Source: Fibrobacterota bacterium
GTDB lineage: Bacteria > Fibrobacterota > Chitinivibrionia > Chitinivibrionales > Chitinispirillaceae
DNA length: 64,000 bases
Assembly: GCA_023459055.1 (NCBI GenBank)
Contig: JAEWVR010000012.1
Coordinates: 23,897 to 87,896, forward strand
Direction of reading: 5' to 3'
Part shown: piece by piece, positions 1 through 8,959 of the stretch
Position numbering within the stretch: the first letter of the stretch is position 1
Layout of the letters: each line of letters begins with the position of its first letter
Position numbers and translations under genes: made by a program
The notes under the pieces: model-generated
Seen by the model: the letters and a program-made list of their open reading frames with translations, nothing else
What the model was told of the DNA's origin: nothing
Database searches by the model: none

Positions 1-1151
1 ATCAACCCTTCTGTGACAATTACCTTGACTCCTTCTTCTGCCAGAGCGGCTTTTGGAGGCTCTCCGGCCTGATTCACAATTAGGGCTTTACAATCATGCA
101 ATATGTCAGCCATCTCTGTCCATCTGTTAATTCCAGTACCCGCTGCCGGTGCATTTCTGATTTCAACAACAGGAAATGAGTTGTCTTCGATATTGTAAAC
201 ATACAGAAGATTTGCCTGGCCAAGATGTTCATTGACAAGCATACCTTCCCTGCTTGCAACGGCAACATAGGGCCGATGCTCCGATGGATCAAGCGGCATT
301 GATGCAATTGACTGAAGCAGATTGTGTACTGCTTCAGGGTTATTCTGTCCGAGTCTTCCCGCAGCATCTGCACGGCACATGGCACAGTGACGAACGACTT
401 CCATATTCTGTGATGCTTCCCAGCGTACTTTCTGCATAATTTCGTGATCCGGTTGTGTAATTGCGCAAAAGGGTGTATTCTCAACCGGACGAAGCGGTAA
501 GATGTTCATCACGTCCGCCCCGAGCTCTTTCATTTTCTTTGAGACATCTGCAATATGCATATCATTGATACCGGGTACAACAATGGAATTGATCTTTACC
601 GTAATGTTATGTTCCTTTAAAGCCTTGACAGCAAGCAACTGACGTTCAAGAAGCAGTGACCCTGCATCAAGTCCCCGGTAAATTTTACTGCGGAATTTAG
701 CCCATGAAATCATCTTTGATGTAATCTGCGGATCAACAGCATTAATGGTAACCGTGACATGGCCAACACCAATTGATGCAAGTATTGCAGCATATTCTGC
801 AAGATTTAATCCATTAGATGCAATACAGGTAAGCATGGATGGATATTTTTCTTTCACGAGACGTAATGTATCAATTGTATTCTCTGGTTCATTAAAGGGA
901 TCACCGGGACCGGCAATACCGACCACGCTTATCTCACAGTCAAGCATAGGAATGACCTTGTCCAGATAATACAACGCCTGACGTGGCGAGAGTACTGCGG
1001 ATGTAACACCGGGTCGGCTTTCATTGACACAATCATAAAGCCTGTTGCAGTAATTGCACTGGATGTTGCATCCTTTGGCTACCGGCAGATGTACTCTTCC
1101 GTGAGAAACGCCGCTTTTAGGGTTATAACATGGATGTTTTGTGTCAAGCAT
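1..1151 (-). CDS. nifB: NifB, nitrogenase cofactor biosynthesis radical SAM protein (3' end outside window)
   Basis: Radical-SAM enzyme that builds NifB-co, the 8Fe-9S-C precursor of the iron-molybdenum cofactor. About 383 codons are visible before the window edge. The SAM-cluster motif CNIQCNYC (CX3CX2C) lies near residue 28, followed by the radical-SAM barrel. From about residue 290 a NifX/NafY-like cofactor-binding domain begins (PYVAVASREG, then LGQA) and is cut off. I chose the ATG at 1151 because an AGGAG lies 7 bases upstream; an in-frame ATG at 1157 sits almost on top of that AGGAG. The gene is separated from the rest of the nif operon by about 750 bases that contain its own sigma-54 promoter. 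The family assignment is secure; the missing C terminus cannot be judged. Confidence 0.95.
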   Translation of the reverse strand, partial: MLDTKHPCYNPKSGVSHGRVHLPVAKGCNIQCNYCNRLYDCVNESRPGVTSAVLSPRQALYYLDKVIPMLDCEISVVGIAGPGDPFNEPENTIDTLRLVKEKYPSMLTCIASNGLNLAEYAAILASIGVGHVTVTINAVDPQITSKMISWAKFRSKIYRGLDAGSLLLERQLLAVKALKEHNITVKINSIVVPGINDMHIADVSKKMKELGADVMNILPLRPVENTPFCAITQPDHEIMQKVRWEASQNMEVVRHCAMCRADAAGRLGQNNPEAVHNLLQSIASMPLDPSEHRPYVAVASREGMLVNEHLGQANLLYVYNIEDNSFPVVEIRNAPAAGTGINRWTEMADILHDCKALIVNQAGEPPKAALAEEGVKVIVTEGL

Positions 1152-1293
1152 AGTCATTCTCCTTTACGATTATACTTTGCAGAAGTAAATTGTAGTATTT
1201 ACCTTTGCAGATTGTTGACAGCAGTTGCAGTATCATTACATCTTTAGCTAACGTATTGTGCAACGTCTGCAGATCTATCTGTTAATAAAACAC

Positions 1294-1309
1294 CGCAATG
1301 TTTATGCCA
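1294..1309 (-). promoter_or_regulatory. Sigma-54 (-24/-12) promoter for nifB
   Basis: Read on the minus strand the site is TGGCAT-AAACA-TTGCG, matching the sigma-54 consensus TGGCAC-N5-TTGCW with the invariant GG and GC at the right spacing. Transcription should start near 1283, giving a leader of about 130 bases before nifB. The site has the same form as the nifH promoter at 9834-9849. No clear NifA enhancer (TGT-N10-ACA) was found upstream. Confidence 0.75.
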
Positions 1310-1845
1310 AATGACAAAGAATTACAGTGTGCCATTTAAAAAACCTGAGAAAGAAGGTTAAACCGTTGTATTGCATTGATATTATATGGAAAATCTGTAT
1401 TACCTGATTAAGGTAAACCATAAAATCAGGTACTACAGAAATGCTTGATTAAATAGTTGAAACAAAAACGTAATATTGACAGATAAAAATACACAATTAT
1501 GATATTGTGATCCGGAATTACGCTAATAGACTGAATGGAATGGAAATAAATACCCAATACAATTTCGTAGAAAATAAGTTGTAAATACAACCATTGTGTT
1601 ATTATGGTGTACTAGTAAAGTATTAAACAATAATCTGATAGAAAAAGCCAGAAAGAGATTGCATTTATATATTACTTTTTGTATCTGAAAATAGGTACGT
1701 TGTAAATCAGATAAATCAATAATCAATTAATTCACCAACCAGACATATTTGTCACAGATTAAGTTAAATAAGAATAGTAGATAAAAATACTAAATGGATG
1801 AAATTGTAATTTACAGAGAGTAATGAAAATAGCGTTTCTATAAAA
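1310..1845. other. AT-rich intergenic region upstream of nifB
   Basis: About 540 AT-rich bases between the nifB promoter and the terminator of the ferredoxin gene. The open frames inside it (for example 1523-1726 minus) have no ribosome-binding site and low-complexity AT-driven composition, so I do not call genes. It would hold any activator sites for nifB, but I could not recognise one. Confidence 0.5.
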
Positions 1846-1877
1846 GCAAAACGGAATGCATCAGCATTCCGTTTTGC
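1846..1877 (-). terminator. Intrinsic terminator of the nifH-to-ferredoxin operon
   Basis: A perfect 14-bp stem (1846-1859 with 1864-1877) with loop ATCA, followed on the minus strand by TTTTAT. It lies 26 bases after the ferredoxin stop, closing the operon before nifB. Confidence 0.75.
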
Positions 1878-1903
1878 AGGTTATCAAACAATCAGATTGG
1901 AGA

Positions 1904-2212
1904 TTATTCGGAGATACAATATTTTTCAGCAACACCACCATCAGCGATTGCGTCAAGTATCGCATCAATTGCAGATTCGTCAACAGGACCATACCAATGG
2001 TTTTCCGGATACACAATCATCACAGGACCTTTGTCGCAGAGTTTAAGGCATCCGGTCATTGAAACTGCAACATCATCCATGCCGCGATCTGACAATTCAC
2101 CTTCGAGATACTGAAGCAGTGATCCGGCTCCCTTTTTGTTGCAAACACCTTGCGGTGCACCGGACATTCTGAAGCTGGCACAGACAAAAATATGATGCTT
2201 TGGTTTTTTCAT
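1904..2212 (-). CDS. Thioredoxin-like [2Fe-2S] ferredoxin (Shethna type)
   Basis: A 102-residue protein of the thioredoxin-fold [2Fe-2S] ferredoxin family, related to the clostridial and Azotobacter FeSI proteins. Four cysteines fit the cluster pattern: Cys11 (FVCASF), Cys24 (GVCNKKG), then Cys55 and Cys59 (TGCLKLCDKG). It is the last gene of the nif operon, 90 bases after nifN. The family is known from nif clusters and is thought to interact with nitrogenase or to donate electrons to it; that role is inferred here from position. A strong terminator follows at 1846-1877. Confidence 0.88.
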   Translation of the reverse strand: MKKPKHHIFVCASFRMSGAPQGVCNKKGAGSLLQYLEGELSDRGMDDVAVSMTGCLKLCDKGPVMIVYPENHWYGPVDESAIDAILDAIADGGVAEKYCISE

Positions 2213-2302
2213 TGGTAACTCCGTTGTTGATATGTTGTGTATTGTTTGTTAAAGAGAGATAATGTTGATACAATTAGATTAATCATTTTAAAATATGTAA
2301 AT

Positions 2303-3640
2303 TTACAAATAGCTATAACCATCAGGAATGTTTTCCTGTTTACCCGATAGTAATGTATTTACAATAGTATCAAGCAATGCCAGCGCACCATCGTAGCCGA
2401 GGTGCAGCAGGCGGTTCGCGCCAAAACGGTCATGAATAGGAAAACCCGCGCGAACGAGAGGTATCTCATGCTTGATTGATATATGGTTTCCCTTACCGGT
2501 TCCAATCATTAAATCGGGTTTGAGATCAACTATTAACTTTTCAATTGTGTCAAAATCAGCATCTTCACAAACTGATAAGCTGTTCATTTTCCCTGATTCA
2601 ACTCTGCGTTCAAGTTCGTTTCGTAGTTTCCCTTCAGATGCACAAAGTACCGGTTCAAGACCAATTTCAAGGCAGTATGCAACCAGCGATGGCACTATGT
2701 CTTCATCACCATACACAACAGTTCGGACACCGCTGACATACTTGTGTGCATCAATATAACTATCAATACATCTGCCGCGTGATTTCTGAATATCAGGAGG
2801 AATTTCTATTCCGCTTATGCCCGACAATGTACTGATAAATCTGTCTGTTGCTTCAATACCGATAGGAGTATCAACGTGAATTGATCTGGTGTTAAAAGTT
2901 TTTAAGAGAAAATTACCTGCAGAATTTTCTCTTTGTGAACCTAATTCAATAAATACCGATTCCGGTGAAGCTGCTGCTGATATTGATGTAAATGGCGTAC
3001 CGCCCTCAGGAATCGGTGTATATGTATCCCACACACCACCATCAAGTGTTTCAGAATAGTCCGGCAGCAACACTGGTGAAATTGAAAAAACTTTACAAAT
3101 TGATTTGATATAACGCAAGTCCGAAGTTGATACTACCGGTGGTGCAATAAAAACGGCAGATTCATTACTGACTGAAGTACATGCGGACTTTACAAGAGCT
3201 GTTACTGTATCATGGAACCCGATACAATGTGATCCCTTGAATGATGGCGTTGATACTGATACGAGTTTTGCAGGCACACGTGACTGTACTGATCTGATTA
3301 TCTTCTCGACATCATCACCGATAGTCTCTGTAAGACATGATGTCGCAATGCCGATGACTTCGGGATTGTATTGACGAAGTACATTTTCGAATGCATCAAG
3401 AAGATTCTGTTCACCGCCGAAAATTGCTGTTTCTTCACTGAAACTTGATGATGCGATATCCATTGGTTCCCTGAAATGGCTGATAAGAAATCTCCGGATA
3501 TAGGTTGCGCAACCCTGTGAACCATGTACAAGCGGCATACAACTACGAATTCCCCTGAAAGCAAGGCTTGCCCCAAGAGGTGTACATAAACGGCATGGGT
3601 TGACAGTTACAAATGATGACTTATTTGTATCGAGTTTCAT
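2303..3640 (-). CDS. nifN: NifN, FeMo-cofactor assembly scaffold beta subunit
   Basis: NifK-like subunit of the NifEN scaffold on which NifB-co matures into FeMo-cofactor. It keeps the NifK-family opening (VNPCRLCTPLG, then HGSQGCATY) and the SCLTETIGDD segment. At about 445 residues it is of normal size. A frame opening reaches 3712, but I place the start at the ATG at 3640. That ATG lies 4 bases after the nifE stop, with a purine-rich GGAGAAAGAG contributed by the end of nifE, which implies translational coupling. It is assigned NifN rather than a second NifK because it follows nifE directly and a separate, more NifK-like gene sits at 5181-6545. Confidence 0.88.
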   Translation of the reverse strand: MKLDTNKSSFVTVNPCRLCTPLGASLAFRGIRSCMPLVHGSQGCATYIRRFLISHFREPMDIASSSFSEETAIFGGEQNLLDAFENVLRQYNPEVIGIATSCLTETIGDDVEKIIRSVQSRVPAKLVSVSTPSFKGSHCIGFHDTVTALVKSACTSVSNESAVFIAPPVVSTSDLRYIKSICKVFSISPVLLPDYSETLDGGVWDTYTPIPEGGTPFTSISAAASPESVFIELGSQRENSAGNFLLKTFNTRSIHVDTPIGIEATDRFISTLSGISGIEIPPDIQKSRGRCIDSYIDAHKYVSGVRTVVYGDEDIVPSLVAYCLEIGLEPVLCASEGKLRNELERRVESGKMNSLSVCEDADFDTIEKLIVDLKPDLMIGTGKGNHISIKHEIPLVRAGFPIHDRFGANRLLHLGYDGALALLDTIVNTLLSGKQENIPDGYSYL

Positions 3641-3644
3641 GGTA

Positions 3645-4994
3645 TTATCTCTTTCTCCAATTGACAAACTTCCATACCGGACTGGTAATGCTTGCATTGA
3701 CTTCACGCGCAAAGTTTACCATGCCTTCAAAGCCGGCAAGACAGATTTTGCGTTCATGATTATGATCACAGAAACCGATGCCAAGTTTATACGCAAGCGG
3801 ACGTTCCTTTACACCACCGATAAACAGGTCAACGTTCTTTTCAATTAGAAAGTGCGATAACTCTACCGGATTTGAATCGTCGACAATTACTGTTCCGTTG
3901 TCGCAAACATTTTTAAGAACTTCATAGTCCTGGGTGTTGCCAGTCTGTGTTCCTGCCAGAACTGTTTTAATCCCGATGTGTCGTAATGCTTTTACAAGTG
4001 AAATTGCCTTAAAAGCACCACCTACATAAAGTGCTGCATGTTTTCCTTCACACTTTGTTCTGATTGAATTTAAGAGAGGACGAATAAGTGCTATTTCAGT
4101 TGATACCAGATTCCTTGTCTTATTACGTATTTCATCACTATTAAAAAAGTCTGCTACATCATAGAGTGATTTTGCAGTATCTTCAATTCCAAAGAATGAT
4201 ACATTGACAAATGGAATCCCGTACTTTTCTTTCATCATTTTAGCAAGGTTATTCATGGATCCTGCACACTGGACCACATTCAGCTGTGCACGATGCGCAT
4301 TTTTAATATGTTCTACCCGTGAATCGCCGGTAAGCGTTGCCACAATGTTAACGCCCATCTGCTCAAAATATTTCTTGATAACCCATATTTCTCCGGCGAT
4401 ATTAAAATCACCGAGAATATTGATACTTAACGGTATTGATGGCCCCTCAGTAAGTCCAATCAATCTCATAAGCGATTCGCAGGCTGCTTTATATCCATCT
4501 TTTTTGGTACCCTTGAATCCTTCAGACTGCACAGATATAACAGGAATTCCGGTGTTTTTTTGTACTTCTTTACAAACTGCAGCGACATCATCCCCAATGA
4601 TCCCTGCAATACACGTTGTATACACAAATGCCGCGGATGGCTTGTGCTCTTGTATTAATTTGTAAAGTGCTTCCCTGAGCTTTATTTCACCACCGTAAAT
4701 AACCTCTTTTTCCCTGAGGTCTGTACAGAAACTTGAGCGGTGCAGCTGTGGCCCGCTCGATAATGAGCCCCGAATGTCCCAGGTATACGCTGCACATCCA
4801 ATAGCACCATGCACAAGGTGTAATGCATCAACAATAGGATAGAGCACCACTCGTGATCCGCAGAATGCACAGGCCCGCTGAGAAACCGAACCCGCAGTAC
4901 TAACCTTTTCACACTTTAATTCAAAGGAGTCGACACCTTTTTCAAAAATCTGCTTCCTGCGATCTGATAAAATACCTGGTTTGTCAACTGACAT
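3645..4994 (-). CDS. nifE: NifE, FeMo-cofactor assembly scaffold alpha subunit
   Basis: NifD-like subunit of the NifEN scaffold, 449 residues. Cluster-ligand regions are visible: CAFCGSR, HGAIGCAAYTWD and TTCIAGIIGDD. The frame is open to 5072, but the ATG at 4994 has AGAGGTG 5 bases upstream and gives the expected family N terminus, so I use it. The gene is 186 bases from nifK, the largest internal gap in the operon, and that gap holds an imperfect inverted repeat (5077-5144). It couples directly to nifN. Confidence 0.9.
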   Translation of the reverse strand: MSVDKPGILSDRRKQIFEKGVDSFELKCEKVSTAGSVSQRACAFCGSRVVLYPIVDALHLVHGAIGCAAYTWDIRGSLSSGPQLHRSSFCTDLREKEVIYGGEIKLREALYKLIQEHKPSAAFVYTTCIAGIIGDDVAAVCKEVQKNTGIPVISVQSEGFKGTKKDGYKAACESLMRLIGLTEGPSIPLSINILGDFNIAGEIWVIKKYFEQMGVNIVATLTGDSRVEHIKNAHRAQLNVVQCAGSMNNLAKMMKEKYGIPFVNVSFFGIEDTAKSLYDVADFFNSDEIRNKTRNLVSTEIALIRPLLNSIRTKCEGKHAALYVGGAFKAISLVKALRHIGIKTVLAGTQTGNTQDYEVLKNVCDNGTVIVDDSNPVELSHFLIEKNVDLFIGGVKERPLAYKLGIGFCDHNHERKICLAGFEGMVNFAREVNASITSPVWKFVNWRKR

Positions 4995-5076
4995 GATACA
5001 CCTCTGTTTTAAAGCACTCTTGTAAATCAATCGATTTACATAATTACAACTATAGAAAGAATGTTGCGCCATATAA

Positions 5077-5144
5077 TCCCCGCAGGGGACTTTTAAAAGA
5101 ATTAAAAGAGAACAATCTATCTTTTAAAGTCCCCCTGCGGGGGA
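5077..5144. repeat. GC-rich imperfect inverted repeat between nifK and nifE
   Basis: Arms of about 23 bases (5077-5099 and 5121-5144) share CTTTTAAAAG next to a TCCCCGCAGGGGA-like core, with one extra C and one missing A between arms. The sequence continues to GATTTAGGGGGC. It could be an intra-operon hairpin that stabilises the nifHDK message or attenuates nifEN. It could equally be a dispersed repeat element. Confidence 0.6.
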
Positions 5145-5180
5145 TTTAGGGGGCGCGACATAGCTGAGACTCCTCTTGTA

Positions 5181-6545
5181 CTACATTATTAGTTCAAACT
5201 TCTCTTCCGGAGCTGTCTTGTCCTGATAGTCCATAATTGCACTGAGCAGTTTTTCAACAAGTCTCATTGCACCTTTGTAACCAGCTGTCGGGAAGTATTG
5301 ATGACCCACACGGTCATAGATCGGGAAACCCATGCGGATATGTGGTATGTCAAGATCACGTGACATATATTTTGCATAGGTATTACCGATGATAAGATCA
5401 ACCTTTTCGTTAAGTATCAATTGATGCATATAGAAATAGTCAGATGCTTCCTTGATATTTATATCTTCGGTGCCGGCTGCATCGGTAACACGCTTGATAA
5501 ACTTTTTACCAGGTGTACCGGTTACAACATGACGAACCTTGAAACCGATATCGGTAAGGAATTGTGTCAGAGATACCAGCTGATCCGGATCACCGATAAG
5601 CGCAACTTTCTTGTTGTGGAAATACTGCTGCATATCGGTCAACATGTCAAGAAGCTGACCGCGTTCATACTCAATCTCATCACTTACTACACCGCCAAGC
5701 TTACGTAATGCACTGACAAAATCATCGGTAGCACTTAAACCGATCGGCAGTTTCAGAAGTTCACATGGTACTCCACATGATGTATCAAGTGCTTTTGCTG
5801 CCGGGCCTGATGCTATTGGTCCAAGTGCAACAGTTGCTTTTGCTGTGCCGATCCTTTTAAGATTGTCAACGGTTGTTCCGCCACGGGGGTACATTTCAAA
5901 ATGACCTGTCTGCGGACCATTCAGTACGCCATCAGTATCTGGAAATACTACAGCGTCAAGACCCATTGATTTCGCGATATGCTTGACTTCTGCCATGTCG
6001 GATGGTTCAACATATCCGGGAATTATATTGATATGCTTTCCTTTAGGACCTTTTTTACCGAAGCCGTCAACAATACTTTTAACCATATTGCTGAACCCGG
6101 TAACATGTGAACCAACATAGCTTGGTGTATTGGTCTTAAGAATGAATTTTCCATCAGGAACTTTACCTTCGTCGATTGCTTTTGCAATAATCTGCGGCAG
6201 GTCATCACCGATAGTCTCTGACAGACACGTTGTATGAATTGACAGAACATCAGGATTGTATATCGTGAAAATGTTCTGAATAGCTTCAAGAAGGTTAGCC
6301 TGGCCGCCAAACACGGATGCACCTTCTGTAAACGAACTGGTTGCAGCCATCACAGGTTCTTTGTAATGTCTTGTCAAAGCGCTTCTGTGATATGCGCAAC
6401 AACCTTGTGATCCGTGACTGTGTGGAAGGCATCCGTGAATGCCAAGAGCCGCATACATTGCACCAACAGGCTGACAGGTCTTTGCCGGCTGAATTGTTAA
6501 CGCCTCGCGTTCTTCAAGTTTATCAGGTGTATGTCGAAGCAGCAT
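5181..6545 (-). CDS. nifK: NifK, nitrogenase MoFe protein beta subunit
   Basis: Beta subunit of dinitrogenase (454 residues). The P-cluster cysteines correspond to Cys24 (AKTCQPVG), Cys49 (GSQGCCAYHR) and Cys107 (HTTCLSETIGDD); the serine region is TPSYVGSH. It lacks the roughly 50-residue N-terminal extension of the Azotobacter protein, as is usual for nitrogenases of anaerobes. It starts 9 bases after the nifD stop, so the two subunits are co-translated. No AnfG/VnfG gene lies between nifD and nifK, which supports a molybdenum enzyme. Confidence 0.96.
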   Translation of the reverse strand: MLLRHTPDKLEEREALTIQPAKTCQPVGAMYAALGIHGCLPHSHGSQGCCAYHRSALTRHYKEPVMAATSSFTEGASVFGGQANLLEAIQNIFTIYNPDVLSIHTTCLSETIGDDLPQIIAKAIDEGKVPDGKFILKTNTPSYVGSHVTGFSNMVKSIVDGFGKKGPKGKHINIIPGYVEPSDMAEVKHIAKSMGLDAVVFPDTDGVLNGPQTGHFEMYPRGGTTVDNLKRIGTAKATVALGPIASGPAAKALDTSCGVPCELLKLPIGLSATDDFVSALRKLGGVVSDEIEYERGQLLDMLTDMQQYFHNKKVALIGDPDQLVSLTQFLTDIGFKVRHVVTGTPGKKFIKRVTDAAGTEDINIKEASDYFYMHQLILNEKVDLIIGNTYAKYMSRDLDIPHIRMGFPIYDRVGHQYFPTAGYKGAMRLVEKLLSAIMDYQDKTAPEEKFELIM

Positions 6546-6554
6546 AATATCCTC

Positions 6555-8183
6555 CTATTCATTACCATAATGTGCTGTTAACTGTGGTTCATCACTCCAT
6601 GGTGACTTGATCATCTTCCATACTTTTGTGTTTATGAGTCTGTCAATTTCACGATAGAAATTGATAGCACCTTTAAATCCGGCGTATGGTCCCTGGTAGT
6701 CGTAACTATGAAGCTGTTTCAGCGGGATACCCTGCTTTTGCACCACATACTTTTCCTTGATACCCGCACAGATAAGATCAGGATGATATTTTTCAATAAG
6801 TACTTCTGTTTCATGATGATTAAGGTCATCAATAACAAGAGTCCCCTGATCCATTTCAGGCATCATACCTTCATAATCATTGAAACGGATTCCGGCTGTT
6901 TCAGATAGTTCTTTTAGTTCCGCTTCAGTTTTACGCTGGCGATAGTTGACAGGATCTTTTTCAACGGTCAATTCTTCAATGTTACGGGTATCCGCATCAA
7001 CCTTAATTGACGGAATAACCTTACGTCCCTCATAGTCATCTCGGTGCGCAAATTCATATCCTGCAGCGATTGACTTTATACCAAGTTCCTTAAGCAGATC
7101 CTGATAGTGATGTGCACGTGAGCCACCAACAAAAAGCATCGCGGTTTTGCCTTCTGTACGCTTCTTGACATCAGAAAGCACCTTGTTTACTTCTGCCATT
7201 TCGGCTTCAATAAACTTGTTGGTTGTTTCAATCAGTTCTTTATCACCAAAATATGCAGCAATTTTTTGCAATGACTTCGCTGTTGATTCTGCTCCGATAA
7301 AGTTAACCTTGAACCATGGGATACCCCACTTTTTCTCCATCATCTCGGCCAGATAGTTAATTGACCGATGACACATGACCGTGTTGAGATCAACATTCTG
7401 CGCACTTGCGAATTCATCGTAGGAGGAATTTCCACTGAATGTTGAATGCAGTGTGATACCGCATGCTTCAAAGATTCTCTCCAGTTCAAAGGCATCACCA
7501 CCGATGTTGTATTCGCCAAGAAGGTTCATTCTGAACTTACCTTCTTTTTGCATAGTACCCTGACCGATAACATCAGTAAATATCTTGTTATTTGCAATGT
7601 GGTGCCCCGCTGACTGACTCACACCTTTGTACCCCTCACAGCTAAATCCGAAGATGTTGATGTCAGGAAACTTTTCTTCCATTTCGCGACAGACCGCATG
7701 TACGTCATCACCAATAAGGCCTACCGGACATGTTGAGAAAACACCGATCGCTTTTGGATGGAATATCCGTACAGCTTCTTCAATCGCTTTTTTGAGTTTC
7801 TTCTCACCACCGAAGATGATGTTCTCGTCCTGCATATCGGTTGACATAGCATACGGCATATAGTTCGGATCATTTTCCGTATAAGGTTTTGTCTGATTTC
7901 TTCTTGTCAACCAGCTGTAAAAGCCGCATCCGATAGGACCATGAGTAATCTGCAGTACATCACGTGTCGGTCCAAGAACAACACCTTTACATCCTGCGTA
8001 TGCGCATCCCCGCATTGTTATGATACCCGGAATTGTTCTCACATTAGCCTGGATCTCAGGAACTTCCTCCTTCGGTCCTACTTCGTTGACAACAATCGCT
8101 TTCGCTCTTTTCCGCGCTACCTTGGCAGGGTACTTGTCGGTCAGTGCCTCTTTGATATTTGCACTATTTGAATATTCTGTCAT
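6555..8183 (-). CDS. nifD: NifD, nitrogenase MoFe protein alpha subunit
   Basis: Alpha subunit of dinitrogenase, 542 residues. P-cluster ligands are at Cys60 (MRGCAYAGC), Cys86 (HGPIGCGFYSW) and Cys152 (FSTCPVGLIGDD). The FeMo-cofactor cysteine is Cys271 (VMCHRSINY) and the histidine lies in LHSYDYQGPY. The substrate-channel residues Gln190 and His194 (SQSAGHH) and the valine of KGVVLGP are conserved. The protein is about 50 residues longer than the Azotobacter subunit because of an insertion around residues 385-435, a hallmark of clostridial-type (group II) NifD. It follows nifI2 by 11 bases. Confidence 0.97.
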   Translation of the reverse strand: MTEYSNSANIKEALTDKYPAKVARKRAKAIVVNEVGPKEEVPEIQANVRTIPGIITMRGCAYAGCKGVVLGPTRDVLQITHGPIGCGFYSWLTRRNQTKPYTENDPNYMPYAMSTDMQDENIIFGGEKKLKKAIEEAVRIFHPKAIGVFSTCPVGLIGDDVHAVCREMEEKFPDINIFGFSCEGYKGVSQSAGHHIANNKIFTDVIGQGTMQKEGKFRMNLLGEYNIGGDAFELERIFEACGITLHSTFSGNSSYDEFASAQNVDLNTVMCHRSINYLAEMMEKKWGIPWFKVNFIGAESTAKSLQKIAAYFGDKELIETTNKFIEAEMAEVNKVLSDVKKRTEGKTAMLFVGGSRAHHYQDLLKELGIKSIAAGYEFAHRDDYEGRKVIPSIKVDADTRNIEELTVEKDPVNYRQRKTEAELKELSETAGIRFNDYEGMMPEMDQGTLVIDDLNHHETEVLIEKYHPDLICAGIKEKYVVQKQGIPLKQLHSYDYQGPYAGFKGAINFYREIDRLINTKVWKMIKSPWSDEPQLTAHYGNE

Positions 8184-8194
8184 ACGTTCTCCTC

Positions 8195-8575
8195 TTAAAT
8201 TTCATCAAGAACTGCGTCGCCGCTCTCACCCGTACGTACTTTGTAGGATTCGAGAATCGGCATTACAAAGATCTTTCCATCACCTGACTTTCCCGTCTTG
8301 TTGACTTCAATAATCGTACTGACAACACGGGAAACAAGTTTGTCCGGTACAACAAATGATAACATTCTTTTTGGTACCAGACGCTGTGACTGACCAAGTT
8401 GTGAGATTGCTTCTTCATAACCCAGTTCAGCGCCCTGCAGTACCTTAAAGTCAACCAAACCCTTGCCACGACCGAGACATTCTTTTGCATTCATCGAACT
8501 GATTCCTGCAGCTGAAAGTGCTCTCTTTGTGTCATTGATCTTATGCATCCTTATTACTGCAATGACCTCTTTCAT
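8195..8575 (-). CDS. nifI2: NifI2, PII-family nitrogenase regulator
   Basis: GlnB/PII-like protein (126 residues). In archaea and anaerobic bacteria NifI1 and NifI2 form a complex that binds dinitrogenase and switches it off when ammonium is present; 2-oxoglutarate relieves the inhibition. Visible PII features are the N-terminal strand VIAVIRMHK, a long T-loop region with CLGRGKGLVDF, and the C-terminal GDGKIFVMP. Its ATG overlaps the nifI1 stop (ATGA), giving translational coupling. Its place between nifH and nifD is diagnostic for this subfamily. Confidence 0.94.
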   Translation of the reverse strand: MKEVIAVIRMHKINDTKRALSAAGISSMNAKECLGRGKGLVDFKVLQGAELGYEEAISQLGQSQRLVPKRMLSFVVPDKLVSRVVSTIIEVNKTGKSGDGKIFVMPILESYKVRTGESGDAVLDEI

Positions 8576-8928
8576 TTTGAAGGCTCCTTTGCTTCTGTTT
8601 CAGATGGTTCCTTGACACCAGAGCTAACAGTGTAAACTTCCTCTACCGGCGAAACAAAGATTTTTCCATCACCAAACGAACCTTTGTCACCGGTTCGCGC
8701 AATGCTCATTACCGTCTTGATAACAAAATCCTTATCTTTTGATGGTACAACGGTGATAAGCATCTCTTTTGGGATTTCGTCATAGGTAACTTCACCGATT
8801 TTGATACCGCGTTGTTTACCACGTCCAACAACACTTACTTTGGTAACCGCAGGATATCCGGCTTCCATGAGAGCAGCAAGTACTGCATCTGTTTTCTCCG
8901 GGCGGATGATAGATCTGATCATAACCAT
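8572..8928 (-). CDS. nifI1: NifI1, PII-family nitrogenase regulator
   Basis: GlnB/PII-like partner of NifI2 (118 residues). It has the PII opening MIRSIIRPEK, the VVGRGKQRG segment and the C-terminal GDGKIFVSPVEEVYTV, plus a short charged tail. An open frame extends to 9159 inside nifH, but the true start is the ATG at 8928, with AAAGGAC 7 bases upstream and 31 bases after nifH. Post-translational control of nitrogenase by ammonium and 2-oxoglutarate is established for the family and inferred here. Confidence 0.94.
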   Translation of the reverse strand: MVMIRSIIRPEKTDAVLAALMEAGYPAVTKVSVVGRGKQRGIKIGEVTYDEIPKEMLITVVPSKDKDFVIKTVMSIARTGDKGSFGDGKIFVSPVEEVYTVSSGVKEPSETEAKEPSK

Positions 8929-8959
8929 AATAAAAGTCCTTTCTAATGTTGTAAAGATG

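Noticed and set aside
1523..1726. A 67-codon open frame in the gap before nifB
   Set aside because: AT-driven composition, no ribosome-binding site, no plausible domain.
4204..4665. A 153-codon open frame antisense to nifE
   Set aside because: It lies wholly within a well-conserved gene on the other strand, lacks a ribosome-binding site and its product has no recognisable motif.
5181..8183. Alternative (V or Fe-only) nitrogenase
   Set aside because: No AnfG/VnfG gene between nifD and nifK, and nifE, nifN and nifB accompany the operon, as for the molybdenum enzyme.
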